DNA of 5,191 bases from NCBI GenBank assembly GCA_022759065.1, contig JAEMPZ010000026.1, positions 1-5,191 of the forward strand. The letters run 5' to 3'. Source of the stretch: Acidobacteriota bacterium (GTDB lineage: Bacteria > Acidobacteriota > UBA4820 > DSQY01). The notes beneath the pieces were generated by a model, which saw only the letters and a list, made by a program, of their open reading frames with translations, was not told where the DNA came from and did not search any database. A program made the translations under genes and the position numbers. Of this stretch, positions 1-5,189 are shown piece by piece; positions within the stretch are counted from its first letter, which is position 1; each line of letters opens with the position of its first letter.

Positions 1-82
1 GAAAGTTAGAAGGTCAACTAATGCAATTACCGCGCACGGAAGGGCATCTTTCGCTCTCTCACCTTCTCACCCTCTAACTTTC
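1..82. repeat. Imperfect inverted repeat with heptad-like units
   Basis: The first ten bases, GAAAGTTAGA, recur exactly as their reverse complement at 73-82. The match resumes with AAGGT (10-14 against 61-65) after an 8-base insertion in the right arm. The arms read as degenerate 7-base units: GTTAGAA then GGTCAAC at 5-18 on the plus strand, and GTTAGAG then GGTGAGA on the minus strand from about 78 down to 65. The spacer of roughly 46 bases is long for a rho-independent terminator and no T-tract follows on the minus strand, so I do not call one. The left arm may be the edge of a repeat array that continues outside the window. The unit resembles the GTTAGAC heptads at the right edge of the window. 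Confidence 0.55.
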
Positions 83-105
83 TTACTTCACTACTCCGCC
101 CGTCC

Positions 106-115
106 CTTGTACAAG
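106..115. other. 10-bp perfect palindrome just after a stop codon
   Basis: CTTGTACAAG is a perfect 10-base palindrome that directly abuts the TAG stop codon of the zinc-ribbon/pseudopilin-like gene at 116-118. It has no loop and no following T-tract, so it is not a terminator by itself. It could be chance or a small protein-binding site; nothing in the sequence decides between these. Confidence 0.3.
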
Positions 116-883
116 CTATTTGGGACAGTCGCGTTGCTTTCCTTCGGGCTCCTGGAGGAAGGCATCGTCCTTCCAAAGGATGTCGTCCTGGTAACAATTG
201 GTGGTCACGTGTTCTTCAGGGACGCCCTCGTCGCCCTGTACGCCGTCCGAGCCGAGGCTCATGAGGATGAAAGAGGAAGCTTCGCTGTTCGCGCCGTAAA
301 GGTAGGGATGGCCCCAACCGTCGGCCTTTGGGAGCGCTTGAATGTAATCGGGCACAAGGTATTTCTGCAAGGGGTCTATCGTGCCAAGGCCGAAAGTTTC
401 CGTGTCGCTCTGATTGACCGGGGGATAACTGCCTTTGTCCGCGTGGTATGCCTCCAGCGCGCGCGCCAAAGTTTGTATGTCAGCAACGCTTCGTTTTTGC
501 TGGGCTCGCGCCTTTGCGTCCAAGAAGTTCGGAATGGCAATTGCGGCGATGATGCCAAGGAGGCAGAAGCCGATCAAGACTACCGCCGCGATCACAAGGG
601 TGATAACGACCACTTTGCCGCCTTTCTTCGGCGGCTGAGGCGTTGTTGGTGCTGCCGGTGCTGCCGGCGTTTTTGGTTGCGCGGTAACCGGTTCAGGACC
701 AGCCGTTTGATTCTGGCCGGGAGGGGCTTCGGCAATGCTCTGCGCCGGGGGCGCTGGCGCGGTGGGCGGCGCGGGAGCTGCCTGAGGCGGTTCCGCTGCT
801 GTCTGCGCCGGCGCTCCGCACTGGGTGCAGAACCGCGCGCCTTCAGGATTCTCCGCTTTGCAGTTGGGACATGTCCAGCTCAT
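116..883 (-). CDS. Zinc-ribbon, single-pass membrane protein with GspG-like pseudopilin domain
   Basis: This encodes 255 residues. Residues 1-23 form a zinc ribbon with C5, C8, C19 and C22. A Pro/Ala/Gln-rich linker covers about 24-86. Lysines at 86, 87 and 90 precede one membrane helix (about 91-117), which predicts an N-in topology: zinc ribbon in the cytoplasm, C-terminal domain outside. The helix end IIAAIAIPNFL and the following amphipathic stretch to SYP (152-154) match the N-terminal helix of type II secretion/type IV pseudopilins. DGWGHPYLYG (188-197) and SLGSDGVQGDEG (209-220) resemble the GspG C-terminal WG-PY and calcium-loop regions. Counting from the conserved Pro (P118 as pilin P22), Glu5 is replaced by V101 and there is no Gly for prepilin peptidase at -1, so normal pilin processing looks impossible. 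Two late cysteines (C230, C253) could form a disulfide. The start is fixed by an AAAGGAGG ribosome site 7 bases upstream (891-898). The gene has its own promoter. Function is unknown; a membrane sensor or non-processed pilin relative is possible. Confidence 0.88.
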   Translation of the reverse strand: MSWTCPNCKAENPEGARFCTQCGAPAQTAAEPPQAAPAPPTAPAPPAQSIAEAPPGQNQTAGPEPVTAQPKTPAAPAAPTTPQPPKKGGKVVVITLVIAAVVLIGFCLLGIIAAIAIPNFLDAKARAQQKRSVADIQTLARALEAYHADKGSYPPVNQSDTETFGLGTIDPLQKYLVPDYIQALPKADGWGHPYLYGANSEASSFILMSLGSDGVQGDEGVPEEHVTTNCYQDDILWKDDAFLQEPEGKQRDCPK

Positions 884-890
884 GGCAACC

Positions 891-898
891 CTCCTTTG
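891..898 (-). promoter_or_regulatory. Strong ribosome binding site for the zinc-ribbon gene
   Basis: The minus strand reads AAAGGAGG here, ending 7 bases before the ATG at 883. The near-perfect Shine-Dalgarno match at ideal distance fixes the start of the zinc-ribbon/pseudopilin-like gene and argues for robust translation. Confidence 0.85.
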
Positions 899-906
899 AA
901 GGTTGA

Positions 907-935
907 AATCTAGCAGTTTAGCAACTGGTCGTCAA
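907..935 (-). promoter_or_regulatory. Sigma-70-type promoter for the zinc-ribbon gene
   Basis: On the minus strand a -35 box TTGACG (930-935) is followed by exactly 17 bases and a -10 box TAGATT (907-912), 5/6 and 4/6 matches to consensus. Transcription would begin near position 900, giving a leader of about 17 bases that contains the AAAGGAGG site. The -35 box sits three bases past the T-tract of the preceding gene's terminator, so this gene appears to be an independent unit. Judged by eye, not measured. Confidence 0.7.
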
Positions 936-938
936 GCT

Positions 939-973
939 AAAAATAAAAGGCCGGGGCAAAAGCTCCGGCCTTT
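939..973 (-). terminator. Rho-independent terminator after the DUF1573 gene
   Basis: On the minus strand, AAAGGCCGG (973-965) pairs perfectly with CCGGCCTTT (954-946). Two more G-C pairs follow across one A-C mismatch, closing a TTTT loop (961-958). The stem leads straight into TTTTATTTTT (948-939), which overlaps its last three bases. A G+C-rich stem followed by a T-tract is the classic intrinsic terminator. It lies 27 bases past the stop codon of the DUF1573 gene. In the plus direction the stem also folds, with a G-U pair, but lacks a T-tract, so termination is probably one-directional. Confidence 0.9.
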
Positions 974-999
974 ACGAGGCTTGGCAAAAGCAGAGGGGC

Positions 1000-2136
1000 C
1001 TAGAAAATCCGGCCGCTTACCGGGATGACTATGACCTTCTTGTTGGTCGCGATTGTCACTTTGCCGTCGAATTCGCCCTCTTTGACCTTCTTTGGGTCAA
1101 GGTGAATCTTGATGCTGTAACGCTGGTCGGGCGTAGTGGCCTCTGAAGTGACGGCCAGGAATGGGACGGACGACTCGACCTTGTTAACCTTCAGTTCAGG
1201 ACCCGTTTCAAAGGCGACTGTCACTAGCTTGTTGAGCGCCGGATCCTCTGGGTTTTGCATGATGTAGTCCTTGCTGAGGCCAGGGAAGACGACTTCTTTG
1301 GGATAAACGGTCAAAGGCTCGCGAATGGTGCCGAAGACGTTGAGATTGAGCGTCGGCGCTTTGGGGTGGGTCGTGCTGAGGACGAACCGGCCAGTGATCG
1401 GCCCAACGGGATAGTTGGCGGGCACGGTTACCTTGAAGTGCGCCGTCAAGCCGTCTTTGTCGGATGTGACATCGTATCGGAGCTTCGTGTCCTCTGTCTG
1501 GACCTGCGTGATCTTGAAAGGCGTGTTGTCCTCGGAATGGATGGTGAATTCCTTCTCTACCGGCTGGCCTTCAAAAACCAGGCCGCACTGCTGGTTTTCG
1601 GAAGGCTGGACCGAGAGGATGGCCTTCACGTCGGCCTTGATGGTGAGCTGAAAGTTCTGCATGGCTTGGTCATTCGTGAAGACTTGAATGGTCTTAACGA
1701 TCGGCCCCTGGTATGCCTGGGTGTTGACAGTAGCGCTGATTTTGCCTGATTTGCCCGGGGCAATTTCATGGTCGAAGCTGGCCACGGTGCAACCGCAGGC
1801 CGGCTGGACGCGCTGAATCTGTAGGGTGCCCTCGCCCTTGTTTTCGAGAATGAACTCGGCCTGGACCGGGCTTCCTTTTGAAATGGCGCCGGCGTCAAAC
1901 TCGGTCTTGTTGATGACCAGCTTTGGCGGCTTTTCGCTGCCCTGAACCGGCTTGAGCTCCGCGGGCTGTCCTTCACCCTGCTTGACCGGCATTTTTGACT
2001 GCCCAGGCTGTGGATTGATCGGCTTGATTTTCAAAGGAGTGGCCGGCGGGGGCTGTGGGGGAGTCTCCTGTGCGAAACTGGCGAAAGCGAAGATGGCTAG
2101 TGCGGTTCCGAGAAGGGCTGCAATGCGTTTTCTCAT
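1000..2136 (-). CDS. Secreted DUF1573 protein with three Ig-like beta domains
   Basis: The product is 378 residues. An N-terminal signal peptide (charged MRKR, hydrophobic to about residue 22) has a plausible signal peptidase I site after S20-F21-A22; there is no lipobox cysteine, so it should be soluble in the periplasm or outside. A Pro/Gln/Lys-rich linker spans about 24-70. Residues 72-170 form a DUF1573 domain: FDAGAISKG (80-88), an ENKGEGTLQI strand, the hallmark CGCT (114-117), the APGKSGKI turn, and VFTND (152-156). Two further beta-rich segments of similar size (about 171-272 and 273-378) look like Ig-fold repeats without the CGC motif; C184 is the only other cysteine in the mature chain. 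The family has no agreed function; such domains are common in exported proteins of Acidobacteriota, Bacteroidota and Planctomycetota. The ATG start is supported by AAGGAG 8 bases upstream (2145-2150). It has its own promoter and terminator, so it is probably monocistronic, although read-through from nadK is possible because I see no terminator between them. Confidence 0.9.
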   Translation of the reverse strand: MRKRIAALLGTALAIFAFASFAQETPPQPPPATPLKIKPINPQPGQSKMPVKQGEGQPAELKPVQGSEKPPKLVINKTEFDAGAISKGSPVQAEFILENKGEGTLQIQRVQPACGCTVASFDHEIAPGKSGKISATVNTQAYQGPIVKTIQVFTNDQAMQNFQLTIKADVKAILSVQPSENQQCGLVFEGQPVEKEFTIHSEDNTPFKITQVQTEDTKLRYDVTSDKDGLTAHFKVTVPANYPVGPITGRFVLSTTHPKAPTLNLNVFGTIREPLTVYPKEVVFPGLSKDYIMQNPEDPALNKLVTVAFETGPELKVNKVESSVPFLAVTSEATTPDQRYSIKIHLDPKKVKEGEFDGKVTIATNKKVIVIPVSGRIF

Positions 2137-2167
2137 CGTAAGGTCTCCTTATAAATACCAAGGGTTA

Positions 2168-2196
2168 AAGTTACAGCGGAAAGACCATTTTGTCAA
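2168..2196 (-). promoter_or_regulatory. Sigma-70-type promoter for the DUF1573 gene
   Basis: The minus strand carries a perfect -35 box TTGACA (2191-2196), a 17-base spacer and the -10 box TAACTT (2168-2173). The -10 keeps the most conserved T1, A2 and final T but is otherwise weak. The start of transcription would be near 2161, with a leader of about 25 bases containing the AAGGAG ribosome site at 2145-2150. An alternative -10-like stretch, TATTTA, lies further downstream but would leave almost no room for the ribosome site. Confidence 0.65.
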
Positions 2197-2220
2197 GAAT
2201 GCCAATTCGGCAGCCCACGA

Positions 2221-3084
2221 TCACCTTGACCCCCATCCAAGCTTTTCCCTTAGCAGAGAGAAATAATCACGGTCTGGAAGGCCCACAAGAGCGACTGACT
2301 GGCTGGACCTCTCCACGATGACGCGGTCTCCGACCTGAAGCGGCTGGCCCATCTGGCCGTCAGCCGTCAGATAAACCTTTTCGGAATCGGCCAGCAGCGT
2401 AATGGAGACCGGCTCGCTGGCATCGAGTATTATCGGCCTCATCGTAAGGGTGTGCGGGCAGAGCGGGGAAAGGATGAGGGCATTCAAGCCGGGAACGATT
2501 ATAGGGCCTCCCGCGGCTAGATTGTAAGCGGTCGAGCCGGTTGGGGTGGCCACGATGAGGCCGTCCGCGCGCATGTCGGTCAGCCATCGCCCTCCCGCCT
2601 CCACCCGGAAATGGGTGATTCTCGCCAACGCCGCCTTTGTCACGACGGCGTCGTTCAGGCAGTGGAAGACCTCGACCGTCTCGCCATTGCGCACAAGTGA
2701 GGCTACCAGCATCATCCTTCGCTGGATCACGGCCTTTCCATCGTCAAATGCTTTGAGGGCCGTCGTCATCTGGTCCACGGTTACTTCGGTCAGGAACCCC
2801 AGGTGCCCGAGATTGACGCCAAGGATCGGAACATCCCTGCGATGGACGTGGCGCGCGACGGAAAGCAAGGTGCCGTCTCCGCCCAAAACCACGATCAAGT
2901 CGCACCGCTCCGGCATTTCGGAGCGCTCCGCGACCGGCCTATTGTTGCTCGCGGCCATTATTTGGCTGGAAGCGGGGTCAAGAACGGCGGGATGGCCGGC
3001 GCCGTCGAGCCAGGAAAGCAGCTTCTCCAATGTAGGCCTGGCCAGTTCCGGCTGAGGCTTCGTGACTACGCCAACGGTTATCAC
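2221..3084 (-). CDS. nadK: NAD kinase (ATP/polyphosphate-dependent)
   Basis: The product is 287 residues, within the usual 270-305 range. It phosphorylates NAD to NADP in the cytoplasm, the only route to NADP. The family hallmark GGDGT is at 68-72, followed by the glycine-rich GVNLGHLGFLTE (89-100), LNDAVV (143-148) with the Asn-Asp pair that contacts NAD, the second conserved block DGLIVATPTGSTAYNLAAGGPI (174-195), CPHTLTMRPI (209-218) and TADGQ (240-244). All landmark motifs are intact, so it should be active. The start is GTG, overlapping the tlyA stop in a GTGA tetranucleotide; GGGAG about 7 bases upstream, inside tlyA, is a reasonable ribosome site. The next methionine would cost a large N-terminal part that carries the beta1 strand (ITVGVVTKP). 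It is the last gene of the xseB operon here. Phosphate-donor choice (ATP only or also polyphosphate) cannot be told from the sequence. Confidence 0.96.
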   Translation of the reverse strand: MITVGVVTKPQPELARPTLEKLLSWLDGAGHPAVLDPASSQIMAASNNRPVAERSEMPERCDLIVVLGGDGTLLSVARHVHRRDVPILGVNLGHLGFLTEVTVDQMTTALKAFDDGKAVIQRRMMLVASLVRNGETVEVFHCLNDAVVTKAALARITHFRVEAGGRWLTDMRADGLIVATPTGSTAYNLAAGGPIIVPGLNALILSPLCPHTLTMRPIILDASEPVSITLLADSEKVYLTADGQMGQPLQVGDRVIVERSSQSVALVGLPDRDYFSLLREKLGWGSR

Positions 3085-3827
3085 TTCGGCGCTCCCTTCT
3101 TCGCTGGAATCAGATAAAGAAAATACTCCTGATTCCCTTTGGGGCCTTTCAAGTGGCTCTTGGCCACGCCTTTTACAGTATACCCCAACAGTTGCGCGGC
3201 GGCGATGATTCCATCAACGGCCGCCTGCTGTTCCTCTTCGCCGCGCACCACTCCTCCCCGCCCGACGCGGCCACGCCCCACTTCAAACTGCGGCTTGACG
3301 AGGGCCAGGAGCCGGGCCTTCGGCGCGGAACAAAGAATCGCGGGCAAAAGGAGCTTGAGCGATATGAACGAAGCGTCCACCACTACAAAGTCGGGGTTGA
3401 ATGGAAGCATCTCCTGTTTCAGGTGGCGCGCATTGACGCCTTCGAGCGACGTGATTCTTGGATCGGACCTCAATCGCGCGTCAAGCTGGCCGTGCCCCAC
3501 GTCCAAGGCAACCACCCGCCTGGCTCCACGCTGCAACAGGCAGTCCGTGAAACCGCCCGTTGAAGCCCCGACGTCCAGGCAGTCGAGGCCGGAAACATCA
3601 ATGCCCAAATCTTCCATCGCCCCATCAAGCTTCATGCCTCCCCGGCTCACGAATGGGCATTTGGGGCCGCGCAGCTCAAGGGGAACGTCGTCAGGAAGGA
3701 GCTGTCCCGGCTTCTCGATGCGCCTCTCACCGCTGTAAAGCTGGCCGGCCAGGATGATTGCCTGCGCCTTCTGGCGGCTCTCGGCCATGGACCTTTCCAC
3801 GACCAGAATATCAGCCCGCTTTTTCAC
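3081..3827 (-). CDS. tlyA: TlyA-family 16S/23S rRNA cytidine-2'-O-methyltransferase
   Basis: The product is 248 residues. An S4 RNA-binding domain fills about 3-50, followed by the linker motif FVSRGGMKL (59-67) and a Rossmann methyltransferase domain with the S-adenosylmethionine motif DVGASTGGFTDCLLQRGA (85-102), ALDVGHGQL (107-115), DASFISL (151-157) and LVKPQFEVG (176-184). The catalytic K-D-K-E set of the family can be read as K66, D151, K178 and E234. TlyA enzymes methylate C1920 of 23S rRNA; longer type II forms also methylate C1409 of 16S rRNA and confer capreomycin/viomycin sensitivity. This protein ends only 14 residues after E234, lacking the C-terminal extension of the mycobacterial form, so type I (23S only) is more likely; that is inference. 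The name 'haemolysin' often given to the family is not supported as a role. The GTG start overlaps the ispA stop as GTGA, and the S4 domain is complete from this start. Confidence 0.94.
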   Translation of the reverse strand: MKKRADILVVERSMAESRQKAQAIILAGQLYSGERRIEKPGQLLPDDVPLELRGPKCPFVSRGGMKLDGAMEDLGIDVSGLDCLDVGASTGGFTDCLLQRGARRVVALDVGHGQLDARLRSDPRITSLEGVNARHLKQEMLPFNPDFVVVDASFISLKLLLPAILCSAPKARLLALVKPQFEVGRGRVGRGGVVRGEEEQQAAVDGIIAAAQLLGYTVKGVAKSHLKGPKGNQEYFLYLIPAKKGAPK

Positions 3828-4714
3828 CTGTCCCTGTCAACCACGAAGTGGGCAAGCTCGCGCAGGGCGAAGCTTGAGTCTCCAAGAGGGGAAAGCGCCC
3901 GCAACGCCTCCGAGAGCAAGCGGTCGGCGTGGCGGCGAGCCCCGTCAATGCCCCAAGCTTTTACGAAAGTCGCTTTCCCTGTCTTGGCGTCTTTGCCGGG
4001 CGTTTTGCCCATGGTCTCTTTGGTCTGCGTCGCGTCGAGAATGTCGTCCACCACCTGGAATGCCATCCCAACCGCGGCGCCGTAGCGCTTGAGCGCCGCC
4101 AGGGATTCGGACCGCGCCCCGGCCCATATGCCACCGGCAAAGAGGCAGGCTTCAAGGAAAGCTCCGGTCTTCATGCGGTGGATCTTGGCCAGCTCCTCGA
4201 TCTTTACGTCACCCGCGCCCTCCGCCGCCAAATCAAGCGCCTGCCCCCCGGCCATCCCCTGCGTGCCGAGAGCCCGAAAAATCATGCGAGCCGCCTTGGA
4301 GCGCTTTGCCAGGTATGTTGCGCCCTTTGGCCGCGTGACAAGAAGCTCCGCTCCAAGCGTGAGAAGCGCGTCACCCGCCAGAATTGCGAGAGCTTCGCCG
4401 AAAACAACGTGCGAAGTCGGCTTGCCGCGCCGCAGGTCATCGTTGTCCATCGCGGGCAGGTCGTCGTGAATAAGGCTGTAGGTATGCAAAAGCTCAAGGG
4501 CCACCGCGGCGGGCAGCACCTCGGCGGGCTTGTTCCCGCCACAGGCTTCGTAAGCGGCCATGGCCATCACGGGCCTGATTCGCTTGCCCCCGGCCATGAC
4601 GCTGTATCTCATTGCTTCGTGGAGCCGCGCCGGCTCCTGAGTTGCCGGTGGCAAAAGATCAGCAAGGCAGCGTTCCACCTCCGGCACCCACTTGGCGAAC
4701 GCCGTCGCGGTCAC
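3824..4714 (-). CDS. ispA: Short-chain polyprenyl synthetase, probably farnesyl diphosphate synthase
   Basis: The product is 296 residues, typical for bacterial FPP synthase. It condenses isopentenyl diphosphate with dimethylallyl/geranyl diphosphate in the cytoplasm to make the C15 precursor of undecaprenyl, quinone and hopanoid lipids. Motifs: GGKRIRP (42-48) for IPP binding; first Asp-rich motif DDLPAMD (84-90) continuing DNDDLRRGKPT; GMAGGQALDL (153-162); KTGAF (182-186); second Asp-rich motif DDILD (223-227); and the C-terminal GKTPGKDAKTGKATF block (236-250). Tyr79, five residues before the first Asp-rich motif, is the chain-length position; an aromatic residue there favours C15, whereas small residues favour C20. 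Geranylgeranyl synthase remains possible. The start is GTG, overlapping the xseB stop as GTGA; there is no strong ribosome site upstream, so translation probably depends on coupling to xseB. In many bacteria dxs follows ispA, but here tlyA follows directly. Confidence 0.95.
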   Translation of the reverse strand: MTATAFAKWVPEVERCLADLLPPATQEPARLHEAMRYSVMAGGKRIRPVMAMAAYEACGGNKPAEVLPAAVALELLHTYSLIHDDLPAMDNDDLRRGKPTSHVVFGEALAILAGDALLTLGAELLVTRPKGATYLAKRSKAARMIFRALGTQGMAGGQALDLAAEGAGDVKIEELAKIHRMKTGAFLEACLFAGGIWAGARSESLAALKRYGAAVGMAFQVVDDILDATQTKETMGKTPGKDAKTGKATFVKAWGIDGARRHADRLLSEALRALSPLGDSSFALRELAHFVVDRDR

Positions 4715-5013
4715 TTTGGAGCCCCGCTCTCTTCAAGGTTCGGGCCGTGACTTTCGACGGCATCGCCGGCGTCAAGCCCGTCACCGGGGCGATTTTCATC
4801 GAATGGCGCCTCCTTGCCGTTTTCCAGGAGTCTTGAAACCCGAAGCGAGGCCGACTCAAGCGCCTTTTGCAGGTCGCGGCTAAGAGTGATGCCCTTTTCA
4901 AAAAGGTCGAGGCTCTCTTCGAGAGGCAGGTTGCCCCCCTCGAGCTGAGAGACGATTCCCTCCAACTCTTTCAAACGCTCCTCAAATCCGGGCTGATTGC
5001 TCTTTCGCGCCAT
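4711..5013 (-). CDS. xseB: Exodeoxyribonuclease VII small subunit
   Basis: The product is 100 residues. With XseA it forms exonuclease VII, which degrades single-stranded DNA to oligonucleotides in repair and recombination; several small subunits coat the large subunit's helical stalk. The whole core is visible: FEERLKELEGIVSQLEGG (10-27), NLPLEESLDLFEKGI (28-42) and the helix to RLLENG (61-66). The family is normally about 75-85 residues, so residues from about 67 on form an extra acidic, Gly/Pro-rich tail with no visible motif. I chose the ATG at 5013 rather than an in-frame ATG at 5076 because it has GGAGGGAGG 7 bases upstream, gives the family-typical N-terminus MARKSNQ, and the upstream frame runs through the promoter. 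It is the first gene of the operon. xseA, its obligatory partner, is not adjacent inside the window and must lie elsewhere. Confidence 0.93.
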   Translation of the reverse strand: MARKSNQPGFEERLKELEGIVSQLEGGNLPLEESLDLFEKGITLSRDLQKALESASLRVSRLLENGKEAPFDENRPGDGLDAGDAVESHGPNLEESGAPK

Positions 5014-5029
5014 CCTCCGGCCTCCCTCC
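5014..5029 (-). promoter_or_regulatory. Tandem ribosome binding sites that fix the xseB start
   Basis: On the minus strand GGAGGGAGG (5029-5021) ends 7 bases before the ATG at 5013, an ideal Shine-Dalgarno position. A second GGAGG (5018-5014) abuts the ATG itself, too close to serve. Together they make the leader very purine-rich and decide the start codon against the more distal in-frame ATG at 5076. Confidence 0.8.
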
Positions 5030-5038
5030 GTCGCAATG

Positions 5039-5067
5039 ACGATAACGCCGCAGGCAAGCGAAGTCAA
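5039..5067 (-). promoter_or_regulatory. Sigma-70-type promoter of the xseB-ispA-tlyA-nadK operon
   Basis: The minus strand shows TTGACT (5062-5067), a 17-base spacer and TATCGT (5039-5044), 5/6 and 4/6 matches to the -35 and -10 consensus. Transcription would start near 5032 with a leader of about 19 bases. There is no further candidate promoter or terminator between the four coupled genes, so this one probably serves all of them. Its spacing and CTTGAC core are the same as in the two other promoters in this window, which adds weight to all three. Confidence 0.68.
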
Positions 5068-5126
5068 GCAGTACAAAGGGCAAGAAGAAGATATTCACAG
5101 GGAGGACGGGGAGGTAAGGGAGGAAA

Positions 5127-5189
5127 GTCAGGCGTCAGGCGTTAGGCGTTAGGAGTAAGACGTTAGACGTAAGACGATAGACGGACGAC
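5127..5189. repeat. Degenerate heptanucleotide tandem repeat, nine units
   Basis: Nine consecutive 7-base units run in perfect register with no insertion or deletion. They start as GTCAGGC (twice), pass through GTTAGGC and GTTAGGA, then alternate GTAAGAC with GTTAGAC, and end as GATAGAC and GGACGAC. The array continues towards or past the right edge at 5191. The consensus is roughly GTTAGRC, with the third and sixth positions varying in blocks, as expected if neighbouring units duplicate and then diverge. It lies outside any gene, upstream of the xseB promoter, next to a G+A-rich stretch (about 5087-5126). It has no spacers and is not a CRISPR. A function is unknown. Confidence 0.85.

Noticed and set aside
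116..883. Functional type II secretion major pseudopilin (GspG)
   Set aside because: The canonical cleavage Gly and Glu5 are absent and the N-terminus is a zinc ribbon with a long linker, so the standard name would mislead.
107..913. Long plus-strand open frame (268 codons) opposite the zinc-ribbon gene
   Set aside because: Its product is an Arg/Cys-rich, low-complexity antisense shadow of the Pro/Ala-rich linker. It has no ribosome site, and the minus-strand gene has clear domains, ribosome site and promoter.
1000..2136. DUF1573 protein as a lipoprotein
   Set aside because: There is no cysteine at the end of the signal peptide; the cleavage region SFAQE fits signal peptidase I.
2200..2212. 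Small hairpin TGCC-AATTC-GGCA after nadK as a terminator
   Set aside because: The stem is only four pairs with no proper T-tract; it also lies next to the -35 box of the DUF1573 promoter. Too weak to call.
2546..3055. Plus-strand open frame (169 codons) opposite nadK
   Set aside because: It covers the NAD kinase motifs in antisense, has Ser/Thr/Arg-rich composition and no family resemblance.
3081..3827. Haemolysin/cytotoxin role for the TlyA protein
   Set aside because: The S4 domain, intact SAM-binding motif and K-D-K-E catalytic residues point to rRNA methylation; the haemolysin label is historical and nothing here (signal peptide, membrane-active segment) supports secretion.
3929..4750. 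Long plus-strand open frame (273 codons) opposite ispA
   Set aside because: It is antisense to an unmistakable prenyl synthase with all motifs; the predicted protein shows no recognisable domain and no start signals.
5014..5076. N-terminal extension of XseB from an upstream in-frame ATG
   Set aside because: The extension would run through the predicted -10 and -35 boxes, is not part of the family, and the ATG at 5013 has a strong ribosome site at ideal distance.
5127..5189. CRISPR array
   Set aside because: The units are 7 bases long and contiguous with no spacers; CRISPR repeats are about 23-50 bases separated by unique spacers.
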